Positions 1-12,507 of a DNA stretch of 64,000 nucleotides are shown piece by piece; position 1 is the first letter of the stretch; each line of letters opens with the position of its first letter. The notes below the pieces were generated by a model. That model did no database searches, had not been told where the DNA came from, and worked only from the letters and a program-made list of their open reading frames with translations. Where the stretch lies: assembly GCA_942159475.1 (NCBI GenBank), contig OW804095.1:55394773-55458772 (forward strand), given 5' to 3'. Source of the DNA: Sthenelais limicola. Taxonomy: Eukaryota > Annelida > Polychaeta > Phyllodocida > Sigalionidae. The translations under genes were made by a program, and so were the position numbers.

Positions 1-525
1 CTGATCAAAACACTCGGTTTGCCCCAATCATTGGCACCAAGCATGTGAGGGAAGAGGCAATCATTGATTCTGCCAATAACATTGCACAGAGACACCTATC
101 ATAACGCCAGTTTCATATTATTAACCATAACCATGTTGTATGACTTGTAGTAGGTACAGATTGTCGCTTAACATTTTTGTTTAGGTAGGGCAAGAACATA
201 GCCTTCCTAGACATACTAATAATACATTCGTTTTTGGCTGTTTGTTCCCCATGTGAACTAATTCATGAAATAGATCTATCGAACAAAAACTTGAAAAGTT
301 CTTCTTTTTCCCTGCAGCAATATCTATGAAAATAGGAGCCGTCTATTTGGTATCCAGTCTCATGCAGTAAAGCTTAGTCAAAAAGCCGAACACTGCATGA
401 AATGTGCACGAATAATTCAGGGGAATGGCGATATCACATAGAATACCAACACCTTACACTATGAACCCACGACATTCACTTCGTACCTGATATTTACTTA
501 TTTACATTTACTCTTATTTTGTTAG
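1..525 (+). other. Upstream intron of the first gene
   Basis: No exon could be supported here. The segment ends in a pyrimidine-rich stretch and an AG at 524-525 that serves as the splice acceptor of the following coding exon, so at least its right part is intron on the + strand. The rest of the gene lies to the left of the window or was not recognised. Confidence 0.55.
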
Positions 526-2156
526 ATTGGCGTTTAACACCTTCCGCCATCGAGTTAGCCCTCCAGAATGAGCTAGAAGAGCGAGCGCAAGCGTCGAGTT
601 ACTTGGATGATGATTACCCACTGACCCTAGTAGTTCCTCAACTGCCTGGCCACGACTGGCCTCGCCATGAAAACATCCCCAGAAATGAATACAGATCGCC
701 ATCTATCGAAGAGCAAAATGGCCACTTCAAGCCAAGGCCTAAAGTTGGGGGACTGGGATATCTGCCCAGGCAAGACGCTCTGTTACAAGGTAGCAGCGGC
801 AGCTTGGCATCTGCTATTAGTGAACCTGCATCTTCACTCAGCTCTAGTTCTCACCTCGTGCCGAGAGACAGCACCACGAGTCAAAACCTCCACGGGAGCG
901 TGCCAAATTTGATAGCTGGCGCACGTGCTTCGGGAGAGGACCTCGTTGTAATGAGACACCACTCACAACCTAGCCTTTTCTGCTATGACAAACCACAAAG
1001 ATCTACTGCAATTAATACTACTGATGATGCAACGATTTCTATACCGCCTCCTCCGCCTGCGGAACACCGATACTCTACACATACTAATGAATACTTCCCA
1101 ACAATACCACCACCTCTTCAAGAGGAAGACATCTACGAACACCAGATGCTTCCTCTCACTACTTTCAACATTGATGATGACAGTGAAGAGGAAAGTGATG
1201 AGGGAAGTGACCAAGATCTCCTTAATCCTCATACTATATTTGCCCCACGTGAAGATGGTGCTCCAGAGTCATATCATGCTGACAATGGTCCCAAAGTATC
1301 GGAAGATGTAGAGGAAGAGGAGAAAGGCGTGCTATCCAAGAATGACACTGACAATGATGAGAATGCACCACAACCCCATAATAGCAAAGCTGCTATTCTT
1401 GGGATCAGCGTAGAAGATAGTAAAGCTGAAGTCAAAACCACTTCCGGTGATGAACCACAACTTCAAATGATAAATCAGAATTCTGAGAAGACTGCATTTA
1501 GCAGCAAGACAGAAAATCCTAGCGTAGTCAATGTTTTTAAGTTATCACTAGACCAGGCTGATGTAGACGATGATCATCATCGGAAATCTTCAGCTAATGA
1601 GGATGATTACAATACTCATGAATCATGTGATGATGATGTGGAACTACCTGACCCGAGTGCAGGAGACCATGAACCCACAAGTATGGAAAGTAATGGTGAC
1701 CCTCCCCCTCCTCAGTGTGCTTGTACCACCCCCAGTCCTCCCCCATATGAACAAACTGCTTTTTATCCCGACAGATCCCCTGTCTCTTCACCAAGCCGAG
1801 ATTGTCCCAGGACGGATCAAGCAGTAGTAGGCAATGAGCAGTCCCAGCTACCTATAGACGAGTCTAGTACTGCTCCAAATCCGACGCTGACGTCAGCAGC
1901 AGGAGGACTGGAAATAGCTGATGTTGTAAACCAAGGAAGTATCGCGTCTGTGGATGATATAGATGTAAAAGTAGATGAATCTGATGACAGAGATACATCA
2001 AATGATGGCTCACAAAAATATATGGTGGTTGACGAGTCGCGACCATCTGAACAACAAACTACCGCACCAAACATTTCCATTGTGGCTCCAGACTCGGGTA
2101 CCCACTGTTCCGAGTCCCACCCAACTACTACGGACGAACACATTCATTATGTATGA
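526..2156 (+). CDS. Terminal coding exon of a large acidic, disordered protein (possible receptor cytoplasmic tail)
   Basis: A single open frame of about 542 residues runs from a splice acceptor (AG at 524-525, entering in phase 1) to TGA at 2154-2156. There is no upstream ATG in the exon, so this is the 3' end of a longer gene. The protein is low in hydrophobic residues and has no membrane segment. It is rich in Ser, Asp, Glu and Pro, with runs such as DDDSEEESDEGSDQD, proline clusters (IPPPPPAEH, TIPPPLQEED) and a WW-ligand-type PPPY in TPSPPPYEQT. It ends in IHYV, a hydrophobic C-terminus that might bind a PDZ domain but is not a canonical class I ligand. Such composition is usual for cytoplasmic tails of cadherin-like or other single-pass receptors, and an entry reading (G)AT-TGG as Asp-Trp would loosely recall FAT-type tails. 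That link is a guess; the family is not recognised. Confidence 0.75.
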
Positions 2157-3020
2157 CACAGGGTTGAGTGTTTAGCGTGGGTTTTTGTTGTTGCACATGA
2201 TGTCTAGCTTAAACTGGACAATGGTATTATCAGCTGTTACAATAAGAAGCCAGCCTTCTGCACAGACACAGTTGGTCGTTTTAAGTTGGGTTGAGCCTTT
2301 TCCAAAAGGCTTGTTCGTTAGCTGAGTTGAAAGCACCTGTTCAGGCTTAGTGTTGGTAGCATTTATGAAGAGCGTATTGCCACCGATGTCAAAATGGCAA
2401 TAGTGAATGGGATAAAGTATTTCTACTTGTTAGTTGGAATACACTACTGAATGTTGATCCATGCCCTGGGATGCATAGATATATGTATAGACATATATGT
2501 ATGCATATGTATGTCATATTAAATCATTTTTAAATGGTTCATAACCATATCACAGAAGGTCATGTGAACTCATGTTTCATGCAAAATGTCTGTGAATTAG
2601 ATTGTGGCTAAGTTGAAGACTGTGTGGTAAGAGCCTGTGTGGCACTCCAAGAAGTAACAAAGTCTTTCAGTGTCAGAAACAGAATTAAATTGAAAATATG
2701 TGATGATGATGATGAATATGGAGACGGAGCCGACAGTGATGAGAAGAAAGGGAAAGTTTAGCGTATACATATTGGTTCTCTGAACCTAAAAATAGAAAGT
2801 GCTTTCAACATTATGAAACAAAGTGTAGCTTCAAAACCTGAATATAATGATTACAATAATTAGTGTCTAGATATCGATTGTTAACGTTACTCTGGTTATA
2901 TTATATTTACACCTGTAACTAAATGATGATTCGTGGTGTATGAAAAAGAAATCACGGAGCGCAGGAGGATTGTTCTGCAGGCTGTGGCTGTAAAATAAAC
3001 CTTGTTTCAAACTTTACCAT
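2157..3020 (+). other. Probable 3' UTR of the first gene, AATAAA at 2994
   Basis: AT-rich sequence follows the stop. A canonical AATAAA lies at 2994-2999, about 840 bases after the stop codon, and is followed by a GT-rich stretch around 3035-3050 that fits a downstream element. A second AATAAA at 4026-4031 is a possible distal site. No coding potential was seen in between. Confidence 0.4.
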
Positions 3021-6000
3021 TAGTGTTCAGATTAAGTGTGGTGTGTGGACGTCGACACACGGTATCCTCTCTAGACAAGCACAGAGTTCTGTGTGTGAAT
3101 AGATCATAGTTGTGTCTGTTGTGAGTTCTTAAACCAATGATATTTTTGGAATTGCCTGACTTGTATGTGTGTATCAATATTCTAGACGCGGTTATGTATA
3201 AAAGAGCATTCTAACAATGCAAATGAAGGTTTATAGTTGAGGACAAGACAAATGCATGTACGGTATATAAGATACATTATATATATATATTGGTGCAGAG
3301 GGGAAAGTTCGAAAAGTTTTATGAAGGTATTTTGTCTTTTGACAATGTGTATGACCCTGTGAGGTTTTCTTGGGCAGTAATCAATCTTCCTGCTGCTCCA
3401 ATCATTACTAACCTAACCATGTAAAATATATCCATGTTAATCAATATCCAGGAAGAATATGGTTACTGAGAATAACATAAAAGTAATAATGATTTGACAT
3501 GCATGCAAGTCTGTTGGGGCTGGTTCAGTAAATACAGATATGTTGGCCAGAGCCATCAGGGAAAAGTTTTCTTGTTCACACCTTTTATTTACTTTCTTGG
3601 TTAAATTCTAGAATTGCATGATATAAAAGCAACAATAATGCAAGCGGGTACCGATAGCAGTCTAAAATCAAGACTGGGGTTTCTGTGATATATTTCAGAG
3701 AAATCCATATTCTTCACTGGCGCACACTAATACGTGCTAATTATGTATGCAAACTTATAGAGTAAACATAGATCTTAATAAAAGTGGTAGCTTCCAACGG
3801 CCTCACAATCTAATGCAAGAGTTTCCATTTCCGTAACCTCTATCTCCCTGAATACCCTCATGATTTGGGCCGCTGGTAAGCATAATTGTGAATGTGGGGG
3901 AAACGTTGTGTTAATCCAAAGGGAGAGCGTATACCGTTGTTTTACACTTTAGAGAGGGAAAGTATCGAAAGGTAATAATTATGACCTGCGAAGGTTCATA
4001 AGGAAGTAAAGTTCAATGTACAAACAATAAAATGCATTTTGATGTATTTACAAATTTTGTCAGGTTTGATATTTCATATATGGACCAACGTATATTATAT
4101 ATATAGCTATATATTATATACTATCCAAATCAGAAATGCCTTGCATGAATCATTGGTATCTGGAGGGGAACATGCAAATTATTAACATCAGATACAAGGA
4201 GGGTGAGTCATGTGAGACCGAAGTAACTAGAATTAATCATAAATACCAATTAATCGGGATTACGTCTTGTAAAATTCTTTACTGGTTTAATGTATTGGAC
4301 AGTAGGATTCATACTAGATATTCTTTGAAAGGAACCGGTGCCCGAAATGCCTAAACTCGGAGAGCATTAAATAACAATTTCATTCCTTTCTTTCCAAACT
4401 TCATTATAGTGCAGAGTTTTCTGTCCTTTTCTTCTCAGATACAACATGTACGTAGTAAAGCTTTTATTCAGTGATTAGTATCATCCATACTCCGTTGGTA
4501 GTGATCAATTCTTCTTCAGCAATGACAAAATGACAATGTAACATGTACGTATCTATGTTCGGACTCAATCCCCTTCATAAAATTTCTGTGAAACTACTGA
4601 GGGTTTATACTGAAAGGCAACCCTCATTCTATGGCATTTATTTTTGTACAGCACATTTAATATTACGTAAAAGGGAAATAGTAATGGGGTGGGGCAATGA
4701 AGGCAACAGTCGGGCCTCCTTGGCATCATGTCTATCATAAGAGTTTTACGAGCTGCAGTGCCAGGAACAGAACTGTAAAAAATATAACACAACTTTTAAG
4801 AGAATTATACAATTAAAGGACTGTGCCAAATGTTACTATCCTGCCTGGAAGCAGGAGCAGATATATCATTGGCGGTTTCGGTGTGCACATCGTGAGTTTG
4901 TATAGAATGATCCTTATAGAAAATGATATAGACTAAATAATGAAGAGAATATCTATATATATACTTATGTGTAAAGAGCACTTTAAGTGCGTTGCTATGA
5001 TATGAATGATTATATTTTTTATTTTTTTTATTTGGTATTCATTTTGATGGGGTGTATTTTGGATGGTATTGTATCATTGTGCCTGTTGATAATTGTGCAA
5101 TGGTTGACATTTTAATCTTGACAAATATAATACTTCCAAGTTCTATACGTTTAATATTACGGTGTTTTATTGTGTGTAGTGAGTTGTAAATGAATGTTTC
5201 ACCAGTTTATTTGTAAAAAAAAAAAATAGGAAACACTTTGAAAGCCGCCTCTGAGTGAAACATGTTGAGTATATATGATGAATATATAGTAAGTTAGTGA
5301 GCAGAATATATTCCCAATATGTTAAGACATGTTAGGGAAGTGACTGAAGCGACTGTGATGCTATGTTAAACGAGAACGATCGTTCTCCGTACTTTACTAT
5401 CCATATTTTACCACCGCGCACCATTTTTCCATCTTTAAAACCACTCAATGCGTGCCTAGGTGTAAGGCAAGTTCACTGTAGGATGCATTCCTCTCTTTCT
5501 GACTAATCTCTCTCATTATATTAAAGGTGGCTGTTTTATTCATATGCAGGCAAAGGATTAATCGTTATTGTTTAGGGTAGTCCTTGTTGCGTTTGAATCT
5601 GCACTCGTGCACCCTCACTTTTCACGCATCCCATCTTGTTCCAGTTGGTCACATTCAGTATGAATACTGATAATAGTAATGAATGGACTTTTTATCAATG
5701 TTGGATGCAAATTAACTTGCACTGTAGTAGTGTGAGAGAGTATATATGTTAAATGAAACTAATAATCATGAAAAAAGGTTGTTATATAAAGATCATAAAT
5801 TTTATCGCACAGAAGACTGTAGACGATATTGTGAAATATGAATATGCATTGTTACTGAACTGTGATGTAGTATACTACATAAGTTGCATGAACTTATATC
5901 GCTTCATAACACACCCAGAGACATATCATGTTCATCTGTTTGCGTGATATGCGAGTGCGTCAACATTATGATTATTATAACTGTCATGATATTATGATTA

Positions 6001-8727
6001 TTATTAGTTCTGTTCTTGTCAAGTCCATGTGTGGTTATGGCTTTAGTTTTAAAAGTGAATTTTAGTGTCAATGATAACCATTGAGGTAATATAATATACA
6101 TTATTCAGAATATGGTTCTTCAGTGTAAATGAACACATAATTAAGTGGAGGTGATCGACTGTTAACTTAAAACAAACACCTCTTGACGTAACAGGATTTC
6201 TACAGAATCATATTCACGTAATTTAGTTACCAGAAGTGGTTCAACCACTCGAGTAGTCTTATTTAAGAGATGCTTTTACAACAGGTATCCGAAAAGTATG
6301 GTTCTGTTCCTATATATATATATATATATCATGAATTGTTATAATAATGTCCCTTGTGCACTGCAGCAGTGGATTATATTCACCGCGCTGGTTGACGAAA
6401 AAAGCTGCATTGTTCAAAAATTGAAGATGTCTGACCCCAATATAGAAACAAATGTCAAAGTTTACTTTCAATGGGAAAACTCAGAGAACATTGTATTTTC
6501 TTCAGACTAAAAATAATAATTGTCATCTCTGGTGTTTGCATTTGTTTCTTCATTATTATATACACAGTTATCGACTGACTTTTGCTTTTACACAAACTGA
6601 AATAATTGAAAAAAAATATATATTTACAGCAGACATTGAATACGTTAAAATAGTAGCATTTTACTGAACGCGTAGAATAATAGACAGCGTTCCCGTGCTT
6701 TCTCCACAATTTAACTATAAAGCTGGATTCGTATGACACATACCGAGCGCCGGGATCGCGTATACATGATGAAAGATAGTGCGTTTTTCTGCACGGTTAT
6801 TTTCATCAACTACTAACGTTCCTCTTTTTTCAAATGGAATTATTGTAAGAATTTAGTCCATGTTAGGTCTATAAGAGTGTGGTTCGTGCGGTGGTACTGC
6901 AACATTGAAAAGGAACTGATGGTATTTTGCCGTGTTTTATTAATAACTTGCAACTTTTCGATTTAGATGTTTTCTGACGTAGTGTCATCGTCAATGGGCA
7001 TTCTTGGGAGCCATATAATTGATGACGTAGTGTTCATTGCTCACGTGACATCACCATGGATTCCTTGACCACGGGAATCTCGGTGTAGGCGCATGCTGGA
7101 TTGAATAGGGTTGTTGTAATAAACACACCATACTTTTATTGACCATGTCCAAATGACCAGTCAAATATGCGAAGGAGACAATTAACTATTCAAGCTATGG
7201 GTCAAACTATCTAACAGACGATCATACATGGTCAAAATGTATGGCTATGGTATACCAAAAGAGTATTAATTACGCTGTAGCCCTTCACTCAATTGATGAT
7301 GGGTTAATATTGATAATCTATGACGACAAATTAATTTTTCCAACAATCTATCTATTACTATATGGTTCGTGCGTGTGTGTTGTGATAAAAAAAGGTCTCG
7401 AGCCTGGGCCTAGCACTTGTAGTGTTTACCATGTTACTGGACTCCAAGTTTCAACACAGTGGTTTGGCACTAGAAAAGCCGGAAAATATACCACCACGTT
7501 TTTCTGTAGCGATGATAAATATCTTTGTCACCTATTCAAATGACATGTTGCACTTCCTCTCCCAATGCACCGCCACCAGTCACACTTCACTCCGCATCTT
7601 TCACACATTCAACACCCGAATATATATATATAAACACACACACAATGCACCATGATGGGGTATTGGGCATCAGTCGACGCCCAAGGACAGTTATGTTTAT
7701 ATTTTTGCTAACTTATTTTTCATGATCTTGTCAATAGTTGTAAGTATTGAGGGACATCGTATTTTGATATTGTACGAAAAACTCGTTTAAGAATGATGCC
7801 AGTCAAGAGAATGTAATGAACATCAGGGAAGACACAATTTTATATAAATAAAATTATATAAAACGATAAGAAACGTCTCGAGTTATTGATATGGGAAATA
7901 ATCACTAGTGCTTAATACCATTTTTGCTTTTCATTGTTGCGTACCATTGAATTCTTAATACCATATTTGGGTTTGGCCCCCAACTCTTAGATAGTTTTGA
8001 TGTTTACAATACTGCATTATTTTATCGTAAAAGGAAAACATTCTACGGTGTAGCGAGATAGATGTCAAGGAGCGTCCTTGATATTTGCACCATGATTTTG
8101 TCGAAAATATACATCCCAAATATTTCACATGGTTACCAGTAGCTTACATAGGTTACCAGTATATACTTTGAGCCCTTGCGTGATGAAAACATGTTTCTTA
8201 CGAAAATTATCCTAGCCCTTTCACATTCAACTTTTAATTAAAAGCTATCTAAATCCCAATAATCGGGATATATAAGTAGATTCGTCGCATTTTCTGTGCC
8301 GCCCGACTCGCACTGCTACTCGATCGATTCTTGATCCCTATAAAGACGTGGTTAGGAAAATGTCTACATGCATGGACTGTTAGCCCTTTCACATAGACGT
8401 GAATTAGCTATCATGATGCCACTGTGAAATAAACAGAAACTATGCTAAATTCTAAAAATATCACTTCGTTGCAAAGTGTCAGTATAGGTCACTATGCAGG
8501 AATGATACCACACATCCCCCATCACTAATCATCTGTACCCGTATACCTACTTTCTGCTGTTCATCGTGTTTATTTTTGATCCTATGGTTTATTTTTAATA
8601 TAAGACAAGACATATTCGACTTCGTCCTTTAACATTTTCATTTACATGACTGCTTGAAGCTGTCTCTGCTCATTATATATGTCTTGTAGTCCTTGCATAT
8701 ATATGGGACACAGACACATGTAAACCA
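3021..8727. other. Intergenic, no gene recognised
   Basis: AT-rich DNA with stop codons in all frames at short intervals and only short chance ORFs. Short TA microsatellites occur near 3277-3291, 4098-4120 and 6312-6330. A short duplicated motif (GGTTACCAGTA) is present at about 8130 and 8150. Nothing else could be supported. Confidence 0.6.
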
Positions 8728-8980
8728 TTGTGATGTGTCACAGGAAAATGAGTCACAAGTCGGAAAAAATGGATTTTGAGATATCATCATATTTGAAAAG
8801 ATGTGATCAAGCGGATTCCAGTGGTGGTAAACATTAGGGAATATATTATATAGAGAGAGAGTAATTCTATATCTGATTTTGTTTTTATGTTTGAAAAAGG
8901 TTTGCAATATTTCCGGGTGGACAATTACTTTGAAAAAAAAAATTGAAACTTGTGACTCATTTTCCTGCAACACTTCACAA
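8728..8980. mobile_element. MITE family M1, copy 1 (complete)
   Basis: The two ends are inverted repeats. The left end reads TGATGTGTCACAGGAAAATG followed by AGTCACAAGT. The right end is the reverse complement of GTGAAGTGTTGCAGGAAAAT followed by GAGTCACAAGT. The roughly 250-bp interior has no coding frame. Interior blocks (ATATTTGAAAAGATGTGATC; GGGTGGACA near the right end) recur in the copies at 17.4 kb and 43.2 kb. This is the form of a non-autonomous DNA transposon. No clear target duplication is visible for this copy. Confidence 0.75.
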
Positions 8981-10686
8981 TTGAGGCTTTGGAGATCAAA
9001 GATGATACAAATCTATAACTTCTCAAATTTTCACAAAGTCTATTGACCATATTTTTTTTTTAATTTCAATTAAGGCCAATACATTTAACATTTAATTATA
9101 CGTGTATCCCCCAGATGTCCAACGAAACAAATGTGAGCTTTCTATATTGTCAGCGAACCAGGAAAAACTTGCAAGAGTCCGTCATTTTGGCTGTTAGGTT
9201 GGCTTGCCTCAGGGTCATAGGTATGAAATCTTGACATTGGCATGTTTGAGCTAATCCCTGCTATACATAACGATATCCAACAGAGTCAATATTTAAGGAT
9301 TAGCGCAAGTATCCCTTGTGCGAGCATATATATGGCTACTGAAATGTGGGCATGTACGAGGTTCTATAATATGGCGACATGATTAATCATATTTTAATAT
9401 GATTAACTGTGCGCATAAAAACAACTATGTGCTTGTCATGTTTCTCCAACCATTAACGTGTTATTTTAATCCCTTTAAATTGGCACGGTGATTACATAGA
9501 AATCATACTTCAAATCACAATTACATAATGTATTGTCATGGTTATTGCCATAGTGAACTCTGCATAATCTTTAGAGAGCAATTCCACTTATAGATCTGTT
9601 TTTCTACATTTTTTACTTTTCCTTCTCATAGGTTACGACATATGGTTTAGAATAAAATGAAATGCACAATCTAAGCCGAACTAAAGAATATGAACGGATA
9701 CCATTATGTTGTATACAATTTGCAATTAGCAATACCTATTTGGGTGAAATTTTCAGAAAATGCACAATTCACCTTAATTTAACAGAAGTTACCAAATTTG
9801 TAGAGCAGCCAATTGTACATTTTCTGAAAATCTGTCCCATTTAAAGCACGTAGGCTACGGATGGAAACCAGTATTAATACTGAGAGATGTTGATTCCTCA
9901 CAGGAAATATATAAAACAAGATTGCCGAATCGAAATCAGATCTATGTCATTGAACGCATCGTTTACCTCCACCTTATCCGTGTCCTGGTAATGTAAATAT
10001 TCAATATTATATTGGCCTCAAATGAATACAAATCGATACAACATGTTGAAATCTTCTGAATGGGGAATTCCGAGGTCCTAATCTCATATACCCCTCGTAC
10101 CAGTATATAGGACCAGTGCTTCAGGTAAATTATTATATAGAACAGTCCTATACCTTGCGTTCAGCTCCATCGATTAACTGTACTAAAAATATTACCTTAA
10201 GGTCCCCACCCACCATGACAGAAGCACTTAGGTACACACACATGTTATATTCATGTGTATGTGCTTGTTTCTCAATGAATTGTCATCATGTTATGCCTCA
10301 TTTTAAGTACGTATACCCGCACCTGTACATATATTATATGCGTGGCCGAAACTACAGCAACAACAAATCGTAACTTTCTTTAAAGATAAAGTTAAAAAAT
10401 AACCAATGTTAATGTATACATATGACCCATAGCATCTGCAGACTCATTCGAGCTATCGTGTCAGTATTCTTTCTTTAACAATATAGTCACTAAAACGCGA
10501 GGATCGGTGTATAACGGTACAGATAACTGAGTAAAGAGACAACTCTATTAGATTGGAATAACGAAGACTATCTATGATGCTTACAAACAAGCCAGTTTTA
10601 CCTCCCAACAGACATAATTATTACATCAGCAAGTAGGAGATGGTTCTACATGTGATGGGGTTGAATTTAAGGTAGGTGAAGAAGTC
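8981..10686. other. Intergenic, no gene recognised
   Basis: AT-rich, with short chance ORFs only. It includes the region just downstream of the B-box/NHL gene, which runs on the - strand. No convincing poly(A) signal was identified for that gene. Confidence 0.55.
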
Positions 10687-12507
10687 CTATATCTCATTAT
10701 ATCCACTGATCCTATTCTCAGCCACAATTGGTTGAAGAAGGACAATTTCAGAGCGATTAGCATGAGTATTCTGATGCACACAGAGCACATTGCCCTCTGG
10801 TGTAAGTCCAAGTAGTTTAGGATTCAATTTAAATGTCCTGCCGTTCTTCTCCAGGATAATAAGTGGCTGCATTACCCTGCCCCCTGATGGTACAATGTAT
10901 ACACCTTCTGGAGTGCCAACAAGTAAGTTTCCTATTCGATCAACAAACAACCCTGTAACTTGATAAGGGACTTTGGTGGAGTGAAGAACCGTACCATCAT
11001 AACCATAGACACGAACATAGTTTGATGCCCCATGTTGATAAGAAAGAGCAATATGGCCCCCATGTACCGAAATATTGAACATGTCTGGGGCAGATCCAGA
11101 TTTGTCTGCAGTGTCAAATTTGGATACAAGTTTCCCGTCTTCTTCGTATATGCATACATTTTTGGTTCTGATATCACTTATGATGTAGCGGCCTTGGTCG
11201 TCGACGGTAAAAGAGCCGGGGCTTGGATAAATGCTGAATTGTCCCAGTTGCCCGAGCAGACCAGCGGCTTTAAATGTCTTGATCCACCTGTCAGAGGTTA
11301 ATGCTATATCTCCATGTTTGGAGACTGCGACACCACTGGGCTTGGAAACCTCCAGAAGGAGAACCCTTTGCTGGAATCTACCGGTCTTATCACAGATAAG
11401 GAGACCATGATTTCCGTAATCGGACACAACATATCTGCCAGTGGGAAGAATAGCTATTCCCGAAGGCTCTTTCAGATAGGCTGTTGTTTTGTATCGATAT
11501 ACCATCCTAAGTCGAGACCAGAGTTTATTGATGATAGAGCCCCTCTCACTGGCGTCAATGAAGAATTTGTGGATACTTACAACGGGCTCATTAGTGATTT
11601 CTATACTTCCAAGTACAGCATTGTTAGTCATTACAAATTCCATAGCCCTGAAATCAGTCAGTTCTACTGGTCGTACATCGATGCTCATGGCATCTTTCAC
11701 TTGATTTTCCAATCTCATTGCATCAACAACCAATTTGTCATCCCGCCCAACACTAAGATCATGTTCAACTGTTCTCCTCAAAGAGTTGATCTGATCGAAA
11801 TCGGCTTTCATGTCTTCCTTTCTGTGTGTGATAGTCTCAAGATAGTTATCGAAATGGTCGTCAAGTTGAGTGGTCATACTTTCATGCTGATTTTTCAGTT
11901 GCTGCGCTAGCTGATTTACTTGCTCATTGACCTTCACTTTCATTTTTCTTCTAGCCTGTTCAATGTTTATTTCAAGGTCTTTTATCTTCTTCATTTCAGT
12001 GTTGATGTTGAGGAGCTTCCCATCCAAAGTGTCAACCGCCGCTTGTAGAAACCTCCTGCTGTTTCGAATTTTGTCTCTAATGTCCACAATGCTATGGTCC
12101 TTGTGGTCAATCATGGTGCAATTAATGCATACAAATTCACCACAGTCGTCGCAATAATATTTGATGGGTGAAAATGTGTGAGTCGTGCACATGGGCACAT
12201 TCATTGCCCTCTTCTTAGAAACAATTTGGTGCTCCGCCGATATTTTAGTGGTTCGGTGTTGATCAGTGCATGTTTTACACATCTGCATATCACAAGTCAT
12301 ACAGTAGGAATTTGATATTTTCCTTCTCCCTTTCAGTCTGCATACATGGCATAAATCACCCTCCAGCATGGGCCCCGGCACTTCGGGTATCAAGACATTC
12401 TTCCCTTTTGCTGGGGCCCTAGCGACCACCCCGAGTGGGGGGAGGTTTCTTCTTTTCGACATGTCAATCACCTTTTCCAACCGATCCAGAGCAGACGTCT
12501 CAGCCAT
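10687..12507 (-). CDS. Double B-box / coiled-coil / NHL-propeller protein (TRIM-like, without RING)
   Basis: 606 residues in one uninterrupted frame. Residues 53-93 form a B-box1-type zinc finger (C53-x2-C56, C69-x2-C72, C77-x2-C80, H84, H93). Residues 107-138 form a B-box2 (C107-x2-H110, C119-x2-C122, C127-x2-C130, H135-x2-H138). A charged helical stretch at about 150-290 should be the coiled coil. The part after about 345 has repeated blocks of the type GIAILPTGRYVVSDYGN and SFTVDDQGRYIISDI, as in NHL/six-bladed propellers of TRIM2/3/56/71-like proteins. The RING finger normally N-terminal to the B-boxes is absent; an in-frame TAA lies directly before the ATG, so the start is firm. A pyrimidine-rich TAG 19-27 bases upstream of the ATG could be the acceptor of a 5' UTR intron. 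By family knowledge the protein would be a cytoplasmic scaffold, possibly in RNA control or innate immunity; without RING, E3 ligase activity is doubtful. Confidence 0.92.
   Translation of the reverse strand: MAETSALDRLEKVIDMSKRRNLPPLGVVARAPAKGKNVLIPEVPGPMLEGDLCHVCRLKGRRKISNSYCMTCDMQMCKTCTDQHRTTKISAEHQIVSKKRAMNVPMCTTHTFSPIKYYCDDCGEFVCINCTMIDHKDHSIVDIRDKIRNSRRFLQAAVDTLDGKLLNINTEMKKIKDLEINIEQARRKMKVKVNEQVNQLAQQLKNQHESMTTQLDDHFDNYLETITHRKEDMKADFDQINSLRRTVEHDLSVGRDDKLVVDAMRLENQVKDAMSIDVRPVELTDFRAMEFVMTNNAVLGSIEITNEPVVSIHKFFIDASERGSIINKLWSRLRMVYRYKTTAYLKEPSGIAILPTGRYVVSDYGNHGLLICDKTGRFQQRVLLLEVSKPSGVAVSKHGDIALTSDRWIKTFKAAGLLGQLGQFSIYPSPGSFTVDDQGRYIISDIRTKNVCIYEEDGKLVSKFDTADKSGSAPDMFNISVHGGHIALSYQHGASNYVRVYGYDGTVLHSTKVPYQVTGLFVDRIGNLLVGTPEGVYIVPSGGRVMQPLIILEKNGRTFKLNPKLLGLTPEGNVLCVHQNTHANRSEIVLLQPIVAENRISGYNEI

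Noticed and set aside
11314..11910. 198-codon ORF on the + strand
   Set aside because: Antisense shadow of the B-box/NHL gene; no domain pattern of its own.
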